From Spirochaetales bacterium (GTDB lineage Bacteria > Spirochaetota > Spirochaetia > JABMQR01), in assembly GCA_023139255.1 (NCBI GenBank), contig JAGLNY010000307.1, positions 1-10,979 of the forward strand: a DNA stretch of 10,979 bases, read 5' to 3'. Shown here one piece after another: positions 6,051 to 10,979 of this stretch. The notes under the pieces were generated by a model that made no database searches, was not told the DNA's origin, and was given only the letters and a program-made list of their open reading frames with translations. Both the position numbers and the translations under genes were made by a program. Position 1 is the first letter of the stretch; every line of letters starts with the position of its first letter.

Positions 6051-8038
6051 CGACTGCTTATCCAGGCACAAAGCTGTCTGTTTAAGGCTTCTGCTCTTAT
6101 CGGTTTTGTGATATGGCCGTTCATACCTGCGGCCCAGCTTTTTCTGATATCCTCTATCATCGCATGTGCTGTTATAGCAAGGATAATAATTTCCTTCACA
6201 CCAGGTTTGTTAAGCTTCCGGATCTCTTTTGCCGCAGTTAATCCGTCCATTACCGGCATTTGAATATCCAATAGAATGATATCAAAATCATATTTTCTCA
6301 CAAGTTCAACTGCTTCTCTACCATTCCTTGCAACAGTAACATCCGCCCCGGTAGTTTTTATTATCTCAACCAAAACCTTACGGGTTATATCATGATCTTC
6401 CGCAAGAAGTATCCTGGCTTTTTCCAGAATGCTCATATCCATGTTTGGGGTAAGGCTATCATCACTGTTTTTACTAATATGAAGCGGGAGTTTAAGTATG
6501 AACGTACTTCCTTCTCCTTTTTTGCTGGAAACGGTAATTTTTCCTCCCATGAGAACAGCCAGTTCGTGGGAAATTGCCAGCCCTAACCCTGTTCCGCCGT
6601 ATTTCCTTGTTACAGATTCATCCGCCTGCTCAAAGGGCTTGAAAACAACATCAATTTCTTCCTTAGTCAAACCAATACCAAAATCCTTAATGACAAACTC
6701 AAGGTGCGCTATATCGTGCAGTTGTACCAATCGGGAAACAGAAATCCCAATAAAACCTTTTTCTGTAAATTTTACCGCGTTTGATAGCAAATTACTAAGA
6801 ATTTGCGAAATTCTGAAAGCATCACCAATTACAAATTCAGGAATATCTTCCTCAATATTTGTCCTGAATTCCAGCCCCTTCTCATCTGCAGCCAGACTGA
6901 AAACAGGAAGGATATCCCGTATCAGGTTTTTAAGATTAAATGACTGTGTCTCTATTTGCATTTTTCCCGATTCAATTTTCGAGAAATCAAGAATACCGTT
7001 TATCGTCCCAAACAATGTCCTTGCTGCTGAACTGATATTTTTCATATACTCTCGCTGCTGTTCTGTAAGCTGCGTATCCTGCATAAGGTAGACCATACCG
7101 AGAATAGCGTTTATCGGTGTACGAATTTCATGGCTTATATTTGCCAGAAAAAAACTTTTCGCCTGACTGGCTCGTTCAGCCTGTTCTTTTGCCTCAACCA
7201 GGGATTGTTCCATTTTCTTCTGCTCAGACCTGTTTGAGATAATCATGGCAATATAGGTATCACTATCCATCTGGATCCTGCTGGCAGTAAGCATTACCGG
7301 AAAAACACTGCCGTTCCTGCTTATCAGTTCCGTTTCTGTTGAAAAAGACCCGTTGCTTAGGGTAACAGGAAAAAGTGTCTCTTTCTGGTTCCCTCCTGAG
7401 GCTTCTTTTGTCAGTAATTTATAAAAATTCAAGTTCTTTAATTGCTCATCGGAGTAATCGAGGAAAACCTTTGCTGCATTGTTAAATTCAAGAATAGTAC
7501 CTTCAGTATCAACAATCAGGATAGGCTCGGTTGTATGATCAAACAGCAGATGAAACCGCTGTTCGCTCTCTACAAGTTTTGCCGCTCTTTCTGCGGCCAA
7601 TATCTCCAGATTATCACGATATTCGGTAAGTTCTTTCTCAATAATTTTAAATTCGCTAATATCCGTGAATATAACCGCAAACTGTCCTTCCTGAGGTCTG
7701 TATGCCCACCCATCATAGTAACGGTCTTGTTCCCGTGCATAATTCTGGAAAGGTGTCGGGAACCCGGTATACACAACCTTTGCATAAAGCTCAATCCAAT
7801 AGGGCTCTGTATTCGGTATTATCTGCAGAACCGTTTTCCCCACCACTTTTTCTTTTGGTAAACCAGTCATTTCCTCAAATGCAGAATTGATTTCCAGGAA
7901 TCTGTAGTCTATCGGTTTTCCACTTTCATCATATATCATCTCATGCAGAGCAAATGCTGAGGTCATATTCTCAAACAGTAATCTATATTTAGTTTCTGTA
8001 TTATCCGCTTTATTATCCATAGTGTAAGAATAACTCAT
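6023..8038 (-). CDS. Cytoplasmic PAS-PAS hybrid sensor histidine kinase
   Basis: The 671-residue product is a hybrid two-component kinase with no transmembrane segment, so it should sense an intracellular signal. Domains in order: PAS 1 (about 16-135), a short coiled linker (about 133-158), PAS 2 (about 158-275), HisKA with phospho-acceptor H303 in ISHEIRTPIN, HATPase (about 400-520) with N-box N420, G1 DFGIG (452-456) and G2 GGTGLGLAIS (481-490), and a C-terminal receiver (about 540-660) with acidic pocket E547/D548, phospho-acceptor D591 in LLDIQMPVMDG, T623 and K645. All key residues are present. There is no Hpt or DNA-binding output domain and no response regulator next door, so its downstream partner lies elsewhere. 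ATG 8038 has AGGA very close upstream (2 bases); the in-frame ATG at residue 7 is an alternative start lacking a better site. No haem or FAD ligand residue is evident in the PAS domains, so the signal is unknown. Confidence 0.93.
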   Translation of the reverse strand: MSYSYTMDNKADNTETKYRLLFENMTSAFALHEMIYDESGKPIDYRFLEINSAFEEMTGLPKEKVVGKTVLQIIPNTEPYWIELYAKVVYTGFPTPFQNYAREQDRYYDGWAYRPQEGQFAVIFTDISEFKIIEKELTEYRDNLEILAAERAAKLVESEQRFHLLFDHTTEPILIVDTEGTILEFNNAAKVFLDYSDEQLKNLNFYKLLTKEASGGNQKETLFPVTLSNGSFSTETELISRNGSVFPVMLTASRIQMDSDTYIAMIISNRSEQKKMEQSLVEAKEQAERASQAKSFFLANISHEIRTPINAILGMVYLMQDTQLTEQQREYMKNISSAARTLFGTINGILDFSKIESGKMQIETQSFNLKNLIRDILPVFSLAADEKGLEFRTNIEEDIPEFVIGDAFRISQILSNLLSNAVKFTEKGFIGISVSRLVQLHDIAHLEFVIKDFGIGLTKEEIDVVFKPFEQADESVTRKYGGTGLGLAISHELAVLMGGKITVSSKKGEGSTFILKLPLHISKNSDDSLTPNMDMSILEKARILLAEDHDITRKVLVEIIKTTGADVTVARNGREAVELVRKYDFDIILLDIQMPVMDGLTAAKEIRKLNKPGVKEIIILAITAHAMIEDIRKSWAAGMNGHITKPIRAEALNRQLCAWISSRKKGKPENG

Positions 8039-8353
8039 ATCCTGTTTTTATTAAAGAATTATTACAATAATCGGAAAACAAGTTTGCTCTTTTCCCCCCA
8101 ATCACTCTTTTTTTATCTTTTCAACACCCTACATGTCTGTGTAAAAATAATTATTTATCGATTTCCCTATCTTTTTCTCTTGTAATCAGTTCGTTGCACC
8201 TTTAGAATAGTACTTAGAACAGTAATTACTGCTTTTTAATATATAGTCATCAGCCTTATGCACCAACTTTTCACATCCTGTTTTTCTTATCTTTGAGTTT
8301 TTCTTGAATGTAACATTCTGTTCGCTCATACCGCTCGATAAAAGGATGTATTT
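8039..8353. other. AT-rich divergent intergenic region
   Basis: These 315 bases separate the leftward kinase and the rightward CBS gene and must hold both promoters. I see no convincing ORF or RNA gene. Short dyads are present: ATTATT-AC-AATAAT (8058-8071), 19 bp or more before the kinase start; AAATAATTATTT (8145-8156); and GAATGT-A-ACATTC (8306-8318), 36 bp before the CBS start. A poor rightward promoter candidate is TTGAAT (8304-8309) with CATACC (8327-8332, 17-base spacer). In AT-rich DNA such short palindromes are expected by chance, so none is claimed as an operator. Confidence 0.6.
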
Positions 8354-8791
8354 ATGGAACTAGTTCAGGACATTCTCGCTAAAAAAGGAAATCAAATCTG
8401 GTCCGTTACCCCTGAAACAGAAATAAAAACAGCACTTAATCTCATGCAGGTTCATAATGTCGGGGCTCTTCTTGTTCTTGATAAGAACAATCGCATTGCT
8501 GGAATTGTTTCTGAAAGGGATTATACACGCGCTTCAGCCACACAGAAAAAACTGTCTATGGAAACTCCAGTACAGGAAATTATGACATCTGAAGTGATCT
8601 GTATAGATCCCATGAAAGAAATTGATGATTGTATGGCCTTAATGACCAACAAAAGGATAAGACATCTGCCGGTTATAAAAAACGGACAGTTGTTAGGGGT
8701 TATATCAATCGGTGATCTGGTAATGGCCTTGATAACAGAAAAAAATATTTTGATAGATCAACTTGAGCATTATATTGAGGGCAGTTTATAG
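8354..8791 (+). CDS. Stand-alone two-CBS-domain protein
   Basis: A 145-residue cytoplasmic protein consisting almost entirely of a CBS pair: CBS1 at about 13-66 (ending GIVSERDYTRA) and CBS2 at about 75-130 (containing IRHLPVIKNGQLLGVISIGD). Such Bateman modules usually bind AMP, ATP, S-adenosylmethionine or NAD-type ligands and regulate a partner. The N-terminal VQDILAKKG and the length match the common family of small CBS proteins annotated as signal-transduction proteins. AAAGGA (8341-8346) lies 7 bases before the ATG and supports the start. It precedes the NuoE/NuoF-like operon on the same strand but is separated from it by a 259-bp structured leader, so it is probably not translationally coupled to it. 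Whether it modulates that redox complex or simply neighbours it cannot be told. Ligand unknown. Confidence 0.88.
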   Translation: MELVQDILAKKGNQIWSVTPETEIKTALNLMQVHNVGALLVLDKNNRIAGIVSERDYTRASATQKKLSMETPVQEIMTSEVICIDPMKEIDDCMALMTNKRIRHLPVIKNGQLLGVISIGDLVMALITEKNILIDQLEHYIEGSL

Positions 8792-8818
8792 CATCTATGG
8801 AATAATTAAAGCGGGATT

Positions 8819-8835
8819 CCGGTTTTGAAAACCGG
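8819..8835 (+). repeat. Hairpin CCGGTTTT-G-AAAACCGG at the leader's 5' edge
   Basis: CCGGTTTT (8819-8826) and AAAACCGG (8828-8835) are perfectly complementary around a single G. No T-run follows, so it does not look like a terminator for the CBS gene. Its right arm overlaps the 5' side of the proposed riboswitch closing stem: AAAACC (8828-8833) can instead pair with GGTTTT (8980-8985). It may therefore be an alternative pairing that competes with aptamer formation. Confidence 0.5.
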
Positions 8836-8988
8836 GTCACTGATACTACGGGCACTTGGAAACCTGAAGCTTCAGGAAAAGGTCTTTCTGTCGGACGAAA
8901 GGCCGACAGGTTGTTTAGTTTATGCGGGTTTACCGCAGCCACCGATATGTAAGGCATCCAGCCGCTCCCTGATACTTCGGGTTTTTTT
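8828..8988 (+). promoter_or_regulatory. Candidate molybdenum/tungsten cofactor (Moco/Tuco) riboswitch
   Basis: The leader of the downstream redox operon shows the layout of the Moco RNA motif. The 5' strand holds GGGTCACTGATAC (8834-8846), close to GGGTCAACTGATAC in the E. coli moaA leader as I remember it. Near the 3' end, a hairpin TGCGG/CCGCA (8923-8937) is followed directly by GCCACC (8938-8943) and then by a small GGC-ATCCA-GCC stem (8953-8963) and GCTCCC (8964-8969), the same order as in moaA (hairpin, GCCACC, stem, CTCCC). Additional stems are CCTGA/TCAGG (8863-8876) and CTGTCGG/CCGACAG (8888-8909). AAAACC (8828-8833) with GGTTTT (8980-8985) can close the element. The gene context, an operon whose third gene is probably a molybdopterin-dependent formate dehydrogenase, fits. 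The call rests on remembered consensus, not a covariance search; the inner P2-type pairing GATAC/GTATC of moaA is not conserved here, which is the main caveat. Confidence 0.6.
8967..8988 (+). terminator. Possible weak intrinsic terminator in the leader
   Basis: CCCTGA (8967-8972) and TTCGGG (8976-8981) can form a hairpin with one T-C mismatch and a G-U pair around TAC, followed by seven T residues (8982-8988). Alternatively CTTCGGG (8975-8981) pairs with the distant CCTGAAG (8863-8869) over 7 bp with one G-U. Either would place a stem against the T-run 62 bases before the NuoE-like start. The local stem is weak and overlaps the CTCCC proposed as part of the aptamer, so ligand binding could prevent it. 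Confidence 0.35.
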
Positions 8989-9006
8989 ACCTATTCGCAA
9001 AAATCA

Positions 9007-9035
9007 ATGGTCATTGATTCCTGGGTGATGACCAT
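9007..9035 (+). promoter_or_regulatory. 8-bp inverted repeat just upstream of the ribosome site
   Basis: ATGGTCAT (9007-9014) and ATGACCAT (9028-9035) are perfect complements separated by 13 bases, ending three bases before the strong Shine-Dalgarno AAGGAG (9039-9044) of the NuoE-like gene. In RNA it would form a stem-loop next to the ribosome site; in DNA it could be a dimeric regulator's operator. No T-run follows that would make it a terminator. Confidence 0.5.
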
Positions 9036-9050
9036 AAAAAGGAGTAACGT

Positions 9051-9521
9051 ATGGGAATTGTTGATAATTCGACGAAAGAGAGGAATCGTGAGAATATACT
9101 TCATCTGTTCCACTCAATGCAGAATCGTAAAAATTCAAAGAACTACATCCCGGAAAATGAAAGAAAAGAGATTGCTCAGACACTTGGGCTCTCAATCGCT
9201 GAAGTTGACGGGGTTATGAGTTTCTATCACCTTTTTTCTCCTACCCCAAGGGGAAAATTTGTACTTCGGATTTGCGACTCCCTCAGCTGCAGAATAAGCA
9301 GTTCACTTGAAATATACGAGTATATCTCTCATGAACTTGGAATTAAGCGGGGAGAAACTACCAAAGACGATATCTTCACTCTTGAAGTCGTAAATTGTCT
9401 GGGCAGTTGCGACACCGCCCCAAACATGATGATCAATGACACCCTCTACACAAGCCTGACCATTGATATTGTTGACAATCTGATCATCAACTGTAGAAAC
9501 GGAAAGGAGAAATCCGTATGA
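9051..9521 (+). CDS. NuoE-like [2Fe-2S] thioredoxin-fold subunit
   Basis: A 156-residue cytoplasmic subunit of the NuoE/HydC/HndA family, which carries one [2Fe-2S] cluster and passes electrons within NAD(H)-linked complexes. The N-terminal helical part (about 10-60) contains the family feature YIPENERKEIAQTLGLSIAE (32-51) and GVMSFYHLF (54-62). The thioredoxin-like part holds the cluster ligands C75 and C80 (C-x4-C, in ICDSLSC) and C116 and C120 (C-x3-C, in NCLGSCD), all present. The start is fixed by AAGGAG at 9039-9044, six bases upstream. The stop overlaps the next ATG by four bases (ATGA), so it is translationally coupled to the NuoF-like gene. Because no other complex I genes are present, it is not a Nuo operon in the strict sense; a formate dehydrogenase or hydrogenase diaphorase module is more likely. 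No symbol is given for that reason. Confidence 0.92.
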   Translation: MGIVDNSTKERNRENILHLFHSMQNRKNSKNYIPENERKEIAQTLGLSIAEVDGVMSFYHLFSPTPRGKFVLRICDSLSCRISSSLEIYEYISHELGIKRGETTKDDIFTLEVVNCLGSCDTAPNMMINDTLYTSLTIDIVDNLIINCRNGKEKSV

Positions 9522-10765
9522 AACAATCAGATTATTTTCTTAAATTCAAAAATCTTTCTCCCAGTATTAAAGGTTATCAGAGAGCTAATGGATATACAGG
9601 ATTAAAAAAAGCACTAACAATGACACCTGACCAGATAGTGGAAAAAATCGAAAATGCATGGCTCCTCGGACGTGGTGGAGCCGGATTCCCCACAGCAGTA
9701 AAGTGGAAAACCGCAACACGTGAAGCCCCGTCATATCTTGTCTGCAACGCAGATGAGGGAGAACCGGGAACATTCAAGGATCGATTTATCATGACTCACT
9801 CTCCACATATGATGATTGAGGGAATGATTATCGCCGCTTATGCTGTAGGGGCAAACAAAGGGTATATCTATATTCGGGGAGAATATCCGAAAATAGCTGA
9901 GCAGCTCGAAAAAACTTTGCAAGAGGCTGATGATGCGGGATTTCTTGGAGAGAATATTACCGCCGGATTCTCATTTACCATAGATATCATTAAGGGAGGG
10001 GGCTCCTATGTAGTGGGTGATGAGACAGCACTTCTGAATTCACTCATGGGAAATCGGGGCATACCATGGAGTAAACCACCCTTTCCATCAGAAAAAGGAT
10101 TGTGGGACCGACCGACTTTCATAAATAATGTAGAAACTCTTGCATGCGCTGCCCTCATTCTCCAATACGGATCTGACTGGTTTCGTTCAATCGGGTCCCA
10201 CCACAGTCCAGGACCGAAACTTTACTGCCTTAGCGGAAAAGTTAATAACCCAGGAATATACGAAGCCCCTATGGGCTCCACCGTTAAAGATTTGATTTCC
10301 ATGGCCGGTGGTGTCGTTGGTACACTGAAAGCTGTACAGATAGGCGGTACTGCCGGACCGATTTACACATCAGAAGCCCTGGATTTTCATCTTGATTTCG
10401 ATTCAATGAAAAAAAGGGATGGGATTTTCGGATCAGGTGCGGTTGTGGTTATGAATACCGATATCTCCATGGCAGAAGTTTTAGAGGTTGCGATGCGGTT
10501 TTTTGCTGAAGAATCTTGCGGCAAATGCTTTCCCTGCCGCTATGGAACACGCCAGCTCTCCTATATGGCTGATAGTATTGTTCTTGGAAAAGGAAAACGC
10601 GAGTTTCTGGATCTTATGGTTGAGACTGCAGATATTATGCGTGGTTCTTCATTCTGCCCCTTCGGGAAATCTGTGGAGATGCCGGTTAAATCAATTCTTA
10701 AGAATTTCAACGGTGAACTTCAAGCACTCATCCGTCAGAAAAATTATATCAGGGAGGCACTTTGA
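9518..10765 (+). CDS. NuoF-like NADH-binding FMN/[4Fe-4S] subunit
   Basis: A 415-residue subunit of the NuoF/HydB/HndC family, which exchanges electrons between NAD(H), via FMN, and an iron-sulfur chain. Visible motifs are the glycine-rich GRGGAGFP (51-58) for FMN/NADH, CNADEGEPGTFKDR (76-89), GGSYVVGDETALLNSLMGNR (161-180), the SLBB-type region (about 235-290), and the N3-type [4Fe-4S] ligands C334, C337 and C340 in ESCGKCFPCR plus C380 in SSFCPFG. It has neither the N-terminal thioredoxin-like [2Fe-2S] extension nor the C-terminal two-cluster ferredoxin domain that hydrogenase HydB/HndC subunits usually have, so it resembles core NuoF. Its ATG overlaps the NuoE-like stop (GGAAAGGAG lies upstream) and its TGA shares one base with the next ATG, implying a coupled three-gene complex. 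It would be the NAD(H) site of the enzyme. Confidence 0.93.
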   Translation: MKQSDYFLKFKNLSPSIKGYQRANGYTGLKKALTMTPDQIVEKIENAWLLGRGGAGFPTAVKWKTATREAPSYLVCNADEGEPGTFKDRFIMTHSPHMMIEGMIIAAYAVGANKGYIYIRGEYPKIAEQLEKTLQEADDAGFLGENITAGFSFTIDIIKGGGSYVVGDETALLNSLMGNRGIPWSKPPFPSEKGLWDRPTFINNVETLACAALILQYGSDWFRSIGSHHSPGPKLYCLSGKVNNPGIYEAPMGSTVKDLISMAGGVVGTLKAVQIGGTAGPIYTSEALDFHLDFDSMKKRDGIFGSGAVVVMNTDISMAEVLEVAMRFFAEESCGKCFPCRYGTRQLSYMADSIVLGKGKREFLDLMVETADIMRGSSFCPFGKSVEMPVKSILKNFNGELQALIRQKNYIREAL

Positions 10766-10979
10766 TGATTACCTTAACCATAGATAAAACTACAGTTCAA
10801 GTTTCTGAAGGAACAACACTACTGGATGCTGCGTTACAGGCCGGTATCGAAATTCCCACTCTTTGCCGACATGAAGACCTTACCTCACTTGGGACCTGCG
10901 GTATGTGTATGGTAAAGATTGAAGGTGCTCCGGAGCTGCAGCGTGCCTGCATCACCGATGCAGCAGAGGGTATGCAGGT
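10765..10979 (+). CDS. N-terminus of probable NAD-linked formate dehydrogenase catalytic subunit (partial)
   Basis: The window ends after 71 codons of this gene. The visible part is a NuoG/HydA-type plant-ferredoxin [2Fe-2S] domain with ligands C34, C45, C48 and C62 (C-x10-C-x2-C-x13-C), containing EIPTLCRHEDL and GTCGMCMVKIEG. The ATG overlaps the NuoF-like stop (TGATG) and GGGAGG (10752-10757) precedes it. This domain begins three kinds of protein: molybdopterin formate dehydrogenases (FdhA/FdhF type), [FeFe]-hydrogenases (HydA/HndD), and NuoG. With a NuoE/NuoF pair upstream all are possible; the Moco/Tuco riboswitch-like leader and the core-type NuoF favour formate dehydrogenase. Any His-cluster, molybdopterin domain or Cys/selenocysteine at the active site lies beyond the window. 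The domain call is firm; the enzyme identity is an inference. Confidence 0.75.
   Translation, partial: MITLTIDKTTVQVSEGTTLLDAALQAGIEIPTLCRHEDLTSLGTCGMCMVKIEGAPELQRACITDAAEGMQ

Noticed and set aside
6498..7091. 197-codon plus-strand ORF inside the kinase gene
   Set aside because: It is antisense to the HisKA/HATPase coding region, whose motifs are complete on the minus strand; the translation is Ser/Pro/Ile-rich with no family resemblance.
8145..8156. AAATAATTATTT palindrome as an operator
   Set aside because: Short AT-only palindromes are common by chance in this AT-rich intergenic region.
8760..8818. Promoter for the redox operon directly upstream of the leader
   Set aside because: TTGAGG (8775-8780) and TATGGA or TAATTA downstream have poor boxes or spacing, and no sigma-54 GG-N10-GC element is seen, so no promoter is called.
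8828..8988. Cobalamin riboswitch or 6S RNA as identity of the leader
   Set aside because: No B12-box-like segment and no long quasi-symmetric 6S rod with a central bubble; the GCCACC/CTCCC layout fits the Moco class better.
9007..9219. ORF starting at the inverted repeat before the NuoE-like gene
   Set aside because: It overlaps the NuoE-like gene in another frame, lacks a Shine-Dalgarno, and its product has no motif, whereas the NuoE frame has AAGGAG and all four cysteines.
9051..10979. Complex I (nuo) operon
   Set aside because: Only NuoE-, NuoF- and NuoG-type N-terminal modules appear and no NuoA-D genes precede them; a soluble diaphorase-linked enzyme is simpler, though genes beyond the window are unseen.

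Overview
The window reads as chromosome from an anaerobic or microaerophilic bacterium of moderate GC content. The leucyl-tRNA synthetase looks to me most like those of Spirochaetota (from memory of the family, not a search). The flavodiiron protein, the soluble hybrid kinase and the NAD-linked redox operon fit an anaerobe of that kind. There are no mobile elements, CRISPR arrays, rRNAs or tRNAs.

Left part (1-3372, + strand): a possible 50-residue ORF whose stop overlaps the start of a CNNM/CorC-type membrane protein; a structured 214-bp gap; a small DUF454 (YbaN-like) membrane protein; then an FprA-type flavodiiron protein that would detoxify O2 or NO. The DUF454 and flavodiiron genes look clearly more AT-rich than their neighbours.

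Middle (3373-8038): leuS has a near-consensus sigma-70 promoter placed so that transcription should begin at or within a base or two of its ATG, so the message is predicted to be leaderless. leuS converges on a minus-strand cytoplasmic hybrid histidine kinase (PAS-PAS-HisKA-HATPase-REC). The 80 bp between them fold into several stem-loops.

Right part (8039-10979, + strand): a 315-bp AT-rich divergent intergenic region, a two-CBS-domain protein, and then a 259-bp leader before a tightly coupled operon. The operon holds a NuoE-like [2Fe-2S] subunit (4-base overlap), a NuoF-like FMN/[4Fe-4S] NADH-binding subunit (1-base overlap), and the first 71 codons of a protein with a NuoG-type [2Fe-2S] domain. 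The leader resembles the molybdenum/tungsten cofactor (Moco/Tuco) riboswitch class. If correct, the truncated third gene is most likely the catalytic subunit of an NAD-linked formate dehydrogenase rather than an [FeFe]-hydrogenase, whose subunits have the same N-terminal architecture. Electrons would pass between formate at the Moco/Tuco subunit and NAD(H) at the NuoF-like subunit. This leader-operon pair is the most interesting part of the window; the remaining genes are recognisable families.
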